This document shows, piece by piece, positions 24,133-33,010 of a stretch of DNA of 64,000 bases. Position 1 is the first letter of the stretch; each line of letters begins with the position of its first letter. The position numbers and the translations under genes were made by a program. Source of the DNA: CAVQFB01 sp963711675 (GTDB lineage Bacteria > Acidobacteriota > Terriglobia > Terriglobales > Acidobacteriaceae); contig CAVQFB010000015.1 in the NCBI GenBank assembly GCA_963711675.1, forward strand, positions 1 to 64,000, given 5' to 3'. The notes under the pieces are model-generated. The model saw only the letters and a list, made by a program, of their open reading frames with translations. It did not search any database and was not told the DNA's origin.

Positions 24133-25470
24133 CTATGACATCGTGTTCGTGCTCGCACGAGAGGTGGCAAGACTCTGCCGCAGGGCGGCGGGATTAAGTT
24201 CTTTTTCCCAAAGAGCTATTACCAGGGTGGCAACGCCGTTCCCAATCATGTTGACCAAGGCACGAAACATGCTCATGAAACGGTCGATGCCGAGAATCAG
24301 GGCCATGCCGGCCACGGGTATGTCCGGCACCACCAGGAGAGTGGCCACCAGAGCGATGAACGAAGCCCCGGTCACGCCGCTGGCACCCTTCGAGGTCAGG
24401 ATCGCCACGGAAAAAATGGTCAACTGCTGCATCAGAGTCAAGGGAGTGTTGGTCGCCTGGGCCACGAACAGCGCTGCAAGCGTCATGTACAGGCTTGTGC
24501 CGTCGGTGTTGAAGGTGTAGCCAGTCGGCACCACCAGTCCCACGAGCGACTTCGAGCATCCCAACTCCTGCAGTTTCTCCATGAGCGTCGGTATCGCGGT
24601 CTCGGATGCGCTCGTCGCCAGGACCAGCAGAATTTCTTCTTTAATGTAGATGAGGAATCTGGCGATGCTGAATCCGGCGACTCTGGCAATCGCACCGAGA
24701 ACAATGAACACAAAAAGAATCGAAGTGACGTAAAAGGTCACGATCAATTTGGCCAGCGGACCGAGCGAAGCAATCCCATACTTACCCACCGTGAAAGCCA
24801 TTGCGCCAAACGCACCAATCGGCGCAAACCGCATCAGGATGTCGACTACGCCGAAGATGGCATGGGTGAGGGCGTCGAACAAATCAATGAGCGGCTTGCA
24901 GCGCGGCCCCACGGCCGCCAAGGCGAAGCCAAACAGGACCGCCACCAGCAAGACCTCCAGGATGTCGCCCTTGGCAAATGCGTCGACGATCGTGGTGGGA
25001 ATGATGTGCATCAGAAACTCGGTCACGCTTTGCGCCTTCGCCTGCCCGGCATAATCGGAGACTGCCTTGGCATCCAGAGTGGCCGGATTTGCGTTGAAGC
25101 CCGCCCCTGGCCGCACCACGTTTCCAACCACCAACCCGATCAACAGCGCCAGCGTGGAGACAACCTCGAAATAGAGGAGCGCTTTCCCTCCCACGCGCCC
25201 AACCTTCTTCATATCTTGCATGCCCGCGATGCCGGTGACCACGGTGCAGAAGATGATCACCGTGATGATCATGGTGATGAGCCGGATGAAAGCGTCGCCG
25301 AGGGGCTTCATCGCGATCGCTCTCGCTGGACTCAGGTAGCCCAGCACAACTGCGCCACAGATGGCGATCATGACCTGTATCCACAGAACCTTGTAGAAAG
25401 GTTGTTTCCTGCGCTGGGGAGCGACGGCGTCAGCGGCAGGTAATTGTGTGGCGTGGGGAATTCCCATCAT
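24133..25470 (-). CDS. Dicarboxylate/amino acid:cation symporter (DctA/GltP family)
   Basis: The 445-aa protein has about eight membrane spans with the family motifs: SASETAIPTL (Ser-rich re-entrant loop), PTGYTFNTDGTSLYMTLAALF (NTDGT motif), SKGASGVTGASFIAL and the last-helix substrate site IDRFMSMFRALVNMIGNGVA. Such proteins take up succinate, fumarate, malate or glutamate with Na+ or H+. An ATG at the second codon is equally possible as the start. C4-dicarboxylate or glutamate transport cannot be separated from sequence alone. Confidence 0.93.
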   Translation of the reverse strand: MMGIPHATQLPAADAVAPQRRKQPFYKVLWIQVMIAICGAVVLGYLSPARAIAMKPLGDAFIRLITMIITVIIFCTVVTGIAGMQDMKKVGRVGGKALLYFEVVSTLALLIGLVVGNVVRPGAGFNANPATLDAKAVSDYAGQAKAQSVTEFLMHIIPTTIVDAFAKGDILEVLLVAVLFGFALAAVGPRCKPLIDLFDALTHAIFGVVDILMRFAPIGAFGAMAFTVGKYGIASLGPLAKLIVTFYVTSILFVFIVLGAIARVAGFSIARFLIYIKEEILLVLATSASETAIPTLMEKLQELGCSKSLVGLVVPTGYTFNTDGTSLYMTLAALFVAQATNTPLTLMQQLTIFSVAILTSKGASGVTGASFIALVATLLVVPDIPVAGMALILGIDRFMSMFRALVNMIGNGVATLVIALWEKELNPAALRQSLATSRASTNTMS

Positions 25471-25620
25471 GAGTCCTTGGATTGGAGAACGAATCTCGGG
25501 AGGTTCTTCAACCGGTTGGCGAAAAAAAGTTATGATTTGTACCAGGCTCGCCGTCAGAAATCCAGCATCAAGTTCGCGCTTCAGACCCCGAATCTCGCAT
25601 GTAAGCTCTCCGACAATTCA

Positions 25621-26844
25621 TTAAGGCGTCGGGGTTCCCAAGGCCCGCACGAGATACGGAATGATCACTTCCTTAAAGATGAGAGGGTCCGGCCATACAT
25701 GCACCTGACGCCCGAGATGGCCGCCCTGCGGATTAATCCAAGCTGTTTTGGGCGTGTCACCCTTGCTGAGCAACAAGTAAATGTCGGAGATCGGAACCTG
25801 CGTATCGAGGACGCCGGCAATCACAAGCATCGGTGCCATTGGTTTTCCGAGCAACCCCTGTTTTACCAGCGACATTTTGGGTAGGGTTTCTCCCATCTGG
25901 TCGAGCGTGGTGACTCCATCGAGAATTGCCATTAGGGCGGGCACCTGGTCGAACAGATACTCACGATTCCCGAGCAGCGAGTTCATGAGGAAATCTTTCT
26001 GGAAGAAAGTATCTGTAGGTGGAGACTGTGCGCTGGCCGCTTTCAGTCGACTGCGTTCGACAATCGCGAGCTTCGTCGCCCAATACGCACCCCAACTCAC
26101 GCCGTGGATCGCGATTCGGCTCTTGTCGACCTCAGGGCGAGACTGCGCATAATCGATCACTCGTGACAACATGCGCTCCGAGGTTTCGCTGACTTTAATG
26201 GGAGCCTGGCCCGTTCCCGGACCATCGACAGCGAGATAACCGATCCCGAACGGCAGGATGGCGGAAAAGCTTTCGGTCAAGTCTTCCTTGCGACTGTCCA
26301 GACCGTTCACCGCGATCACGAGAGGCACTGGCCCCTTCGTATTCTTCGGCAACCGCAAGTAACCGATGATCTCTTTCCCCTCAAATGGAATGTGGACGAC
26401 TTCAAGCGGAGGATCCCAGAAGCGCGCATGCGCGAGGAAAGCCTGGATCGCCTTTTCGTACGAACGTTGCTTGCCCGGCGATGCTGGAATTGGCCAGCGA
26501 CCAAACGAATAGAGCCTCCAGGCTCGAATGTAGTCCGCGTTGGCTTTGGTTGGATCGGTTTGCTCCAACGACTTAGCTTCATTGAAGTAACGATCGGCGA
26601 CGTGCATGAAGCCCGCAGCCCACTCGTCTTTGTCGGGCGTGTGGATGCTCTCGAAGGCTTCCTTGACATCCGCGGGATCGAGTCCGATGAGCGGGTATTG
26701 GCCCACTTCGGCGCGGTGTACGGCTTCGGTCTTAATCTCGTCGAGTGTACGCTCGCGACGTTCCTGAGCGAGGGACGGCGAGGAAGCGATTACGACACCT
26801 GCCAGCAACAATAGCAAGAAAGTGAATTGAGTTCTCTTGTTCAT
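25621..26844 (-). CDS. Secreted alpha/beta hydrolase (FrsA/DUF1100-like esterase)
   Basis: The 407-aa protein has a signal peptide (FLLLLLAGVVIASSPSLAQ), a helical N-terminal part (about 30-140) and an alpha/beta hydrolase domain. The domain shows VPLVIAVNGLDSRKEDL, the nucleophile elbow IHGVSWGAYWA (GxSxG), an Asp in VIAGVLDTQVP and the His in NPQGGHLGR. This is the layout of FrsA-like carboxyl esterases. The substrate is unknown. It lies just downstream of the TonB receptor on the same strand, 117 bp after it and beyond a terminator, so co-transcription is uncertain. Confidence 0.85.
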   Translation of the reverse strand: MNKRTQFTFLLLLLAGVVIASSPSLAQERRERTLDEIKTEAVHRAEVGQYPLIGLDPADVKEAFESIHTPDKDEWAAGFMHVADRYFNEAKSLEQTDPTKANADYIRAWRLYSFGRWPIPASPGKQRSYEKAIQAFLAHARFWDPPLEVVHIPFEGKEIIGYLRLPKNTKGPVPLVIAVNGLDSRKEDLTESFSAILPFGIGYLAVDGPGTGQAPIKVSETSERMLSRVIDYAQSRPEVDKSRIAIHGVSWGAYWATKLAIVERSRLKAASAQSPPTDTFFQKDFLMNSLLGNREYLFDQVPALMAILDGVTTLDQMGETLPKMSLVKQGLLGKPMAPMLVIAGVLDTQVPISDIYLLLSKGDTPKTAWINPQGGHLGRQVHVWPDPLIFKEVIIPYLVRALGTPTP

Positions 26845-26894
26845 GATCTCCGTGGCCCGTTTGTCTGGCTCGCAGCAGAGCGAGCGAGGTCTAT

Positions 26895-26924
26895 GAAAAA
26901 AGGCCGAACGGAATTGGTCCGGCC
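26895..26924 (-). terminator. Rho-independent terminator of the TonB receptor gene
   Basis: On the minus strand, GGCCGGAC (26924-26917) pairs with GTTCGGCC (26909-26902) at 7 of 8 positions, and TTTTTTT follows. Confidence 0.8.
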
Positions 26925-26961
26925 CTGTTACGACATAAGCTACCGCGGTGCTGTCGCAGTT

Positions 26962-29900
26962 TCAAAACATGAACTTCAATCCCAGTTGTACGGCGCGGCT
27001 GCCGCCGGAACCGATGACGGGGTTGGCAGCGGCAACGTCGGGTGTAGCGCATCCGCAGCCGAACGGACGCACCGAAGGATCGTTCAGACCAAATCCGTTT
27101 TGTCCGCCGTAAGGATTGGCAAAGTTCGGATGATTGAGGATGTTGAAGAACTCGGCGCGGAACTGAGCCCGCACCCGTTCTCCGAAATGCCAGTTCTTGG
27201 CCAGCGAGAAGTCGAGGTTCTTGAAACCGGAGTCGGGAAACATGTTCCGGCCCATATTTCCGAAGTGGCCAAGTGGCGGTGGAATCATGATCGAGTTGCC
27301 CTGGGCGTAGCAGCCAAAGAAGGCCAGCGATTCAGTGGAAGCACCCGGGGTGCCACCATCCAAAGCGAGAGCCTGCGCGTTGCAGGCAGCATTGCCGCTG
27401 GGATTGCTCGGGCTGTTGTTACCGCCGAAATATGGAATTCCAACCCCAGCCCGGGACTTGAAGTCCGACGGCTGGCCATAGAAGCTCCAACGAATGGGCG
27501 TGTTGGCAGGGGGGCTTACCGGCAACGGCCCAATGCCAGCTGCGTCTGTTCCCAAATCGATTGGACCCCAGTACTGCGGACTCTCCAAAGTCGTAACGGA
27601 ATTGATTTCCCAGCCCTCGAGCATTTGACCGTAGCCCTTACGTCCAGGAATTGCATAAGTGAGGGAGACCGTGAGGCGGTGTCGAATGTCGAAGTCGCTG
27701 TTGGCGTACTCGCGACGCACATTGTAGGCATCTTGCGGCAACCCGGAGCCATAGCCGAAGTCCCAGTTCGCGCCCACGTCGTCCAGAGAGTGCGACCAGG
27801 TGTAGCCCGCCACCATGTTTAAGCCATGGAAGTTGCGAGCGTTCAAGGTGGCTTGCAATCCGTTGTAGTTGGAGGTGTAGACATTTCCCATCTGGAAAAT
27901 GTTGCTCAAGTAGGGAAACTTTCCCGCGTAGGGTCCAATTTCGGGGGCAACCTGACATGCCGCATTGTTTACCGTGTCATACTGACCATTGACGAGGTTA
28001 GCTGGCAGATTGCAGGCGGCAACGTTAGCCGCAGGCCACCCCGATCCGACCGGGGGTTGATTAATGTCCCGAATGCCGGTGAGATTTGATCCGTGATTCC
28101 CCACGTAGGCAACTTCCATCGACAGGTTCGATGTGAACGCATGCTGCAGGTTGAGCGTCCAGTTCCACACGTAAGGAGTCGTCAGGTTACGGTCCACCGT
28201 CATGACGGGGCACGGGCTCTTGAAGCAATTGATCGTGTTGCCTCCGTAAAGCGGCCCGTTCGCAGGGTCCCATGTGACGCCGCTCAAGAAGTTCTTTACC
28301 GTGACGTTTCCTGTGGTGATTCCGCCCGGAACCGAAACGTTTCCTGCAGCGTCAATCGGGGCCCCCGTCGGCACGCTACCGGGCCCAAAAGCGTTGTTGA
28401 AAGCAATGAACGATTGCCAGTTTACGGTTTCGTAGATCAATCCTCCGCCGCCACGCAGAACCGTTCTGCCATTACCATGAAGGTCCCAAGCAAAGCCGGC
28501 ACGAGGACCGAAGTTCTTGTGATCGGGGTTATACAGGCTGCTGATCTGGTGGCCCACCTGCACCAGGCCGACATTCGGATCAAAGTTGCCCAACAGGTTG
28601 TGAGCTTCCTGGGGGACGGTACTGAACTCGTAGCGCACACCGAAGTTCACGGTGAGATTCTTGGTGGCCCGCCAGTCATCCTGGAAAAATCCCGCGTACG
28701 CCCAGTTGTGCAGCTGCAAGGTTGGATTTCCCACCTCGACCGACGACTTGAATGGGAAGCCCGCAAAGAAGTCTTCGAGCGGCGCGGAAGTACCTGTGGT
28801 GCCCACTAAACCGCCCAAGAAAGTAATGCTGCCCCGGGCGTTGCCGTACGCGGCATTCCTGACGTCGTTACGGTGTAACTCGAAGCCGAATTTCAAGGCG
28901 TGCTTGCCTGCGGTGTAAGAAATGTGATCGACGAATTGCGTGATGGTGTCAGGTCCCTGGAATTTAGGCCACTTGAAGCCACCCAGTCCCGGGAAAAAGT
29001 AGCCGCCGAACCCAATGCGCGGCAGGCCGCCGGTGAAGGGACCGCTCACACCGGTGTCGAGTCCGTAGCTCGACGCTGGAGTGTTGAGATCGCCCGGCAA
29101 TGTCGGCTGATAGAGCCGGTTGTAGCCAAATCGCGCCTCGTTTACCCAGCGAGCGCTGGGAGTCCAGATCCAACTCCCGCCCGCAACCTGAGCGCGAGTG
29201 TGAATGGTGGAGAGCCATTGCGGCTGCAACTCAGGGAAGTCTTCTACGGTTCCCGAGTTGTTCCCAAAGAAGTACGAGCCGCTCAGGCCTTGGCGTTCGT
29301 TTAGCCTGTAGTCCACCTTGCCGATGACGTTGTCAACCTTCACGTCGTTGTTGAATCCGTTCGTAATGTTGATGTTTGGGGTGTTATTGGTGGGAAATCC
29401 TTTTCCGTTGCAGGTCACGGAGGAGCCTGAAAGCGCACACCCCGCAATTTGCAAACTGGCGGGACTGGGAGTGACCTTACCCGCCACGAGATCCGCAATC
29501 ACGTTGGGAATGCTGTCCGCGCAATCGCCGGTGGTCAGGAACACGCAGGTGCCATTCGTCGGCATCCCCACCATCGATGGACTGGTGACGCCTCCGAACG
29601 AGTTGCCTACGTTGTAGCGCTGCCCTTCGTAGGCACCAAAGAAGAAGGCCTTGTCCTTGATAATTGCGCCACCCAGGCTGCCGCCAAACTGCTCCAAGGT
29701 TCGCGGCAATTTCGCAGCTGGAGCAACGTTGAAGTAATTGCGCGCGTCCATGACTCCGTCGCGGCCAAAAGCGAACGCACTTCCATGCAGTCCGTTGGTC
29801 CCCGACTTAATTCCGACGTTAACGACCGCGCCGGGCTTCCATCCGTATTCAGCGGGCGGGTTCTGCTGCAGGTTGAACTCCTGAATCGAGTCAATAGGCA

Positions 29901-30591
29901 GAATGGTCGCCGAGTCGCCCGCGATTCCTGCTCCGTTAATGATTGCCTGCCCGGAGTAGGGCTCACTGTTATACAGGCCATCAATGAGGTAGGCATTATC
30001 TTCGGCGCGCAGGCCGTTGGCGCTTGTGGTGGAGAAGCCACCGCCGGGATACCGCATCACGCCAGGACGGAGTTGCAACAAGTTCTCATAATTACGTCCG
30101 TTGAGCGGCAGATCGTTGATCTCTTTGTTGCTGAGGGTTCCGCCCAGGGTGGACGAGGTCGTATTGAGCAGCGGCACGTCTTCCGTGACCACGACGGTTT
30201 CCGAAACGCTTCCCGTCTGAAGAGTCAGGTCGAGGCGAATGTCCTGCGCCACTTCCAATCCGACGCTAGGGCGCTCGAGGGTCTTGAAGCCCTTGGCCTC
30301 GGCGCGGATCTTGTAGGTGCTCGGGGGAAGGTTGGGCACGACGTAGCCGCCATCGTCATCGGTCGTAACCGTGCGGCTCGTCCCCCTCTGAACGTCTGTG
30401 ACCGTGACCATGGCTCCCTTAAGCGCCGCCCCGGTCTGATCGGTGATGGTCCCCAAGAACCGGCCATTTATGGTCTGGGAAGAAAGCGACAGGCAGCAGA
30501 TAAGAGCTAACCAGCCGACGGCGGAAGACCTGAGAAAGTTGCTCTGACGGACACATGCGGGCATATCAATCCTCGCGTTCAGGAAGCACAT
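26962..30591 (-). CDS. TonB-dependent receptor with N-terminal carboxypeptidase-regulatory domain (Oar-like)
   Basis: The protein has about 1209 aa. It has a signal peptide (VGWLALICCLSLSSQ) and a carboxypeptidase-regulatory-like beta-sandwich (INGRFLGTITDQTGAALKGAMVTVTD...DDDGGYVVPNLPPSTYKIRAEAKGF). A plug domain follows (VSETVVVTEDVPLLNTTSSTLGGTL, LPLNGRNYENLLQLRPGV), then a long barrel ending in the terminal aromatic LGLKFMF. Such receptors import large ligands, often sugars or oligopeptides, across the outer membrane with TonB energy. ATG 30591 has GGAGG 6 nt upstream; ATG 30561, with GAGG at similar spacing, is also possible. Its promoter carries the same 23-bp site as the divergent aldehyde dehydrogenase promoter. 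Confidence 0.93.
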   Translation of the reverse strand: MCFLNARIDMPACVRQSNFLRSSAVGWLALICCLSLSSQTINGRFLGTITDQTGAALKGAMVTVTDVQRGTSRTVTTDDDGGYVVPNLPPSTYKIRAEAKGFKTLERPSVGLEVAQDIRLDLTLQTGSVSETVVVTEDVPLLNTTSSTLGGTLSNKEINDLPLNGRNYENLLQLRPGVMRYPGGGFSTTSANGLRAEDNAYLIDGLYNSEPYSGQAIINGAGIAGDSATILPIDSIQEFNLQQNPPAEYGWKPGAVVNVGIKSGTNGLHGSAFAFGRDGVMDARNYFNVAPAAKLPRTLEQFGGSLGGAIIKDKAFFFGAYEGQRYNVGNSFGGVTSPSMVGMPTNGTCVFLTTGDCADSIPNVIADLVAGKVTPSPASLQIAGCALSGSSVTCNGKGFPTNNTPNINITNGFNNDVKVDNVIGKVDYRLNERQGLSGSYFFGNNSGTVEDFPELQPQWLSTIHTRAQVAGGSWIWTPSARWVNEARFGYNRLYQPTLPGDLNTPASSYGLDTGVSGPFTGGLPRIGFGGYFFPGLGGFKWPKFQGPDTITQFVDHISYTAGKHALKFGFELHRNDVRNAAYGNARGSITFLGGLVGTTGTSAPLEDFFAGFPFKSSVEVGNPTLQLHNWAYAGFFQDDWRATKNLTVNFGVRYEFSTVPQEAHNLLGNFDPNVGLVQVGHQISSLYNPDHKNFGPRAGFAWDLHGNGRTVLRGGGGLIYETVNWQSFIAFNNAFGPGSVPTGAPIDAAGNVSVPGGITTGNVTVKNFLSGVTWDPANGPLYGGNTINCFKSPCPVMTVDRNLTTPYVWNWTLNLQHAFTSNLSMEVAYVGNHGSNLTGIRDINQPPVGSGWPAANVAACNLPANLVNGQYDTVNNAACQVAPEIGPYAGKFPYLSNIFQMGNVYTSNYNGLQATLNARNFHGLNMVAGYTWSHSLDDVGANWDFGYGSGLPQDAYNVRREYANSDFDIRHRLTVSLTYAIPGRKGYGQMLEGWEINSVTTLESPQYWGPIDLGTDAAGIGPLPVSPPANTPIRWSFYGQPSDFKSRAGVGIPYFGGNNSPSNPSGNAACNAQALALDGGTPGASTESLAFFGCYAQGNSIMIPPPLGHFGNMGRNMFPDSGFKNLDFSLAKNWHFGERVRAQFRAEFFNILNHPNFANPYGGQNGFGLNDPSVRPFGCGCATPDVAAANPVIGSGGSRAVQLGLKFMF

Positions 30592-30610
30592 ACTGGACCT
30601 CCCTAGCATT

Positions 30611-30633
30611 GTGGTCCGACAGCTGTACCACTA
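30611..30633 (-). promoter_or_regulatory. Putative GntR operator at the TonB receptor promoter
   Basis: Read on the minus strand it starts TAGTGGTACAGC and ends GACCAC, giving GTGGT/ACCAC ends. It is identical at 18 of 23 positions to 30775-30797, which is placed the same way over the divergent promoter. It covers the -10 box, so bound protein would block transcription. Confidence 0.6.
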
Positions 30634-30650
30634 TAAAACTTCCAAGTCAA
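30622..30650 (-). promoter_or_regulatory. Sigma-70-type promoter of the TonB receptor gene
   Basis: On the minus strand, TTGACT (30650-30645) is 17 bp from TACAGC (30627-30622), about 30 bp from the receptor start. Confidence 0.55.
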
Positions 30651-30756
30651 GGAAATTTGAATTACAGATCGTGCCTTAAATGGTACCGATATCCACTTAA
30701 ACATAAGAAAAAAATGAATATTAGTATAATTTTCTAATTCTTTATAAGACCTGGGC

Positions 30757-30786
30757 TTGACTGGCGATACATCGTAGTGGTATAGC
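30757..30786 (+). promoter_or_regulatory. Sigma-70-type promoter of the aldehyde dehydrogenase operon
   Basis: TTGACT (30757-30762) is 18 bp from TATAGC (30781-30786). It mirrors the divergent promoter, with the same -35 hexamer and the shared operator over the -10. Confidence 0.6.
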
Positions 30787-30797
30787 GGTATGACTAC
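30775..30797 (+). promoter_or_regulatory. Putative GntR operator at the aldehyde dehydrogenase promoter
   Basis: It starts TAGTGGTATAGC and ends GACTAC. It has 18 of 23 positions in common with the minus-strand site at 30611-30633 and overlaps the -10 box. The regulator is probably the FadR/GntR protein encoded by the second gene of this operon. Confidence 0.6.
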
Positions 30798-30840
30798 TTT
30801 ACCTCTTGACAGGAGCACAACCGAAGGGCGTAATAACCAG

Positions 30841-32214
30841 ATGGCTATCGCAACCACGAACCCAGCTACCGGACAAGTGCTTAGGACCTTTGAGCCCCTC
30901 TCCGACGGTCAACTCGAAGCGAAACTGCAGCTCGCGGCCGACACTTTCCGCAGATATCGCAAGACGTCGTTCGCGGATCGCAGCCGCATGATGAGGAGCG
31001 CGGCTGAAATTCTCGAGAAGGACAAAGAGACACTTGGCCGCTTGATGACCCTAGAAATGGGGAAGCCTTACCGTGCTGCAGTCGACGAGGCTGTGAAGTG
31101 CGCGTGGGCGTGCCGCTATTACGCCGAGAACGCAGAGCACTTCCTCTCGGATGAAGTGGTGCAGACGGCTGCCAGCCGCAGCTTTATTCGCTATTTACCC
31201 ATCGGCCCGATTCTGGCCGTGATGCCCTGGAACTTTCCCTTCTGGCAGGTCTTTCGCTTTATTGCGCCATCATTGATGGCGGGGAACGTGGGATTACTCA
31301 AGCACGCCTCCAATGTTCCGCAGAGCGCTCTCGAAATCGAGGCGATTCTTCGACGCGCAGGTTTCCCGGAAGGCGTTTTCCAGACACTTCTCATCCCGGC
31401 TCAAAAAGTGGACAGAGTTCTCAGCGACCCGCGCGTCGTTGCCGCGACCCTCACCGGCAGCGAAGATGCCGGCATTAAGGTGGGCATTTCTGCGGCCACG
31501 CGAATCAAGAAAGTCGTGCTCGAGTTGGGCGGGAGCGATCCCTTCATCGTCATGCCGAGCGCCAAACTTGACGAGGCTGTCGAGACCGGTGTGAAGGCGA
31601 GGGTCATCAACAACGGACAGTCCTGCATCGCCGCCAAGCGCTTCATCGTGGCGGAGCAGATTGCCGACGAATTCGAACGCAAGTTTGTGGCTCGCATGGA
31701 AACTCTTCGTGTGGGAGATCCCATGGACGAGAAGACTGAACTTGGCCCGCTAGCCACAGCCGACGCCGTGCCTTCACTCGAGGCCGATGTCCAGAAGACC
31801 GTCGCTGCCGGAGCACGTATTCTGACCGGCGGCAAAAGGCTCGACCGGCCGGGATACTTCTTCGCTCCCACCGTCCTGACTGACATTCCCAAGGATTCGC
31901 CCGCTTATCGGGAAGAGTTGTTCGGTCCGGTGGCTTCCATCTTCCGGGTGCCGAATATTGATGAAGCCATCCGAGTCGCCAACGACAGCCGTTTCGGCCT
32001 GGGCGCGAGCGCCTGGACGAATGACCCGGCGGAGCGGGAACGCTTCATCAACGAACTGGAAGCGGGGATGGTCTTCATCAACAAGATGGTGGCTTCTGAC
32101 CCGCGGCTTCCTTTCGGCGGCGTGAAACAGTCCGGCCATGGCCGGGAGCTTGGAGTCCACGGCATCCGCGAATTCGCCAACGCAAAGACGGTCTGGGTTC
32201 AGGAAGCAGCTTAA
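30841..32214 (+). CDS. NAD(P)-dependent succinate-semialdehyde-type aldehyde dehydrogenase
   Basis: The 457-aa protein is the short (GabD2/Sad-like) form of the ALDH superfamily and oxidises an aldehyde to the acid. Motifs are MPWNFPFWQVFRF (nucleotide site), LTGSEDAG, the general base Glu228 in LELGGSDPF, the nucleophile Cys262 in NNGQSCIAAKRF and LFGPVASIF. ATG 30841 (MAIATTNPATG) fits the family start better than ATG 30790, though the ribosome site (GAAGGG) is rather distant. It is the first gene of the catabolic operon, divergent from the TonB receptor. The actual aldehyde is unknown. Confidence 0.92.
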   Translation: MAIATTNPATGQVLRTFEPLSDGQLEAKLQLAADTFRRYRKTSFADRSRMMRSAAEILEKDKETLGRLMTLEMGKPYRAAVDEAVKCAWACRYYAENAEHFLSDEVVQTAASRSFIRYLPIGPILAVMPWNFPFWQVFRFIAPSLMAGNVGLLKHASNVPQSALEIEAILRRAGFPEGVFQTLLIPAQKVDRVLSDPRVVAATLTGSEDAGIKVGISAATRIKKVVLELGGSDPFIVMPSAKLDEAVETGVKARVINNGQSCIAAKRFIVAEQIADEFERKFVARMETLRVGDPMDEKTELGPLATADAVPSLEADVQKTVAAGARILTGGKRLDRPGYFFAPTVLTDIPKDSPAYREELFGPVASIFRVPNIDEAIRVANDSRFGLGASAWTNDPAERERFINELEAGMVFINKMVASDPRLPFGGVKQSGHGRELGVHGIREFANAKTVWVQEAA

Positions 32215-32237
32215 GCTCGTTATTACTGGAGCTTTTA

Positions 32238-32981
32238 TTGGCCATGGCAGCGGCAACAGAGGAAAAGACTTTGTACAAGACGGTCCGGACATCGCGGCTT
32301 TACGAGCAGATTGTCCAGCAGATTGAGGACTCCATTCTCAAGGGGGCGCTTAAGCCGGGCGATCAGCTCCCCGCGGAACGTGAACTCGCACAGCAGTTCG
32401 GCGTCAGCCGCACCGCCATTCGCGAAGCGGTCAAGGCGCTGCGCGAGAAAGGCCTGGTGGAGGCATATTCAGGACGCGGAACGTTTGTCCGCGACGGGAC
32501 TTCGCAGGCGATCCGGCAATCGCTGGATCTGATGATCAAGATCGGCCAGCAGGACGGGTCGCCGCACCTGGCCGAACTGCGCGCGATTCTCGAACCGGAG
32601 ATTGCGGCATTAGCCGCTATTCGGATCGACGAACAGCATCTCGCCTCCATGCGCGAGGCAGTCAACGTGATGGATGGGGCGCGCAACGATCCGGATGCTT
32701 ACATCGAGGCGGATCTCGACTTCCATCTTTGCCTGGCAGAAGCTGCGGCCAATCCGCTGATTCTTTCTCTAATTGATTCGATCGTCGGCATGCTCCGCGA
32801 GCAGAGAATGAGAATCTTCCAGGTCGACGGCGGTCCTGAGCGGGGTCAGTTTCATCACAAGCGCATTCTCGAGGCGGTAGACAAGCGCAGCCCGGAGGTC
32901 GCCCGCGCCGCGATGCGAGCGCACTTGCAACAGGTTTTGGAGGATTCAGACGTTGCTCCAGATGAAGAATCACCGGTCTAA
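32238..32981 (+). CDS. FadR-subfamily GntR transcriptional regulator (FCD domain)
   Basis: The protein has 247 aa from TTG 32238, which has GGAG 6 nt upstream; ATG 32244 is the alternative. The winged-helix domain (LYEQIVQQIEDSILKGALKPGDQLPAERELAQQFGVSRTAIREAVKALREKGLVEAYSGRGTFV) is followed by an all-helical FCD ligand domain with metal-binding residues (ADLDFHLCLAEAA, QFHHKRILEAV, AMRAHLQQ). FCD regulators usually sense organic acids and repress until the ligand binds. Lying inside the operon, with two matched operator-like sites at the divergent promoters, it is the likely local repressor. Confidence 0.93.
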   Translation: MAMAAATEEKTLYKTVRTSRLYEQIVQQIEDSILKGALKPGDQLPAERELAQQFGVSRTAIREAVKALREKGLVEAYSGRGTFVRDGTSQAIRQSLDLMIKIGQQDGSPHLAELRAILEPEIAALAAIRIDEQHLASMREAVNVMDGARNDPDAYIEADLDFHLCLAEAAANPLILSLIDSIVGMLREQRMRIFQVDGGPERGQFHHKRILEAVDKRSPEVARAAMRAHLQQVLEDSDVAPDEESPV

Positions 32982-33010
32982 GAACTTCATAGTTGGGATG
33001 AGTGTGATCC

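Noticed and set aside
23152..25470. ANTAR-target hairpin pair in the leader of the DctA-type gene
   Set aside because: The intervals before and after the symporter gene were inspected and no paired hairpins with an overlapping terminator were convincing.
26827..30510. Long plus-strand open frames (331 and 353 codons among others) inside the TonB receptor region
   Set aside because: They are shadows of the minus-strand receptor. Composition is unlike a real protein and no ribosome sites were seen.
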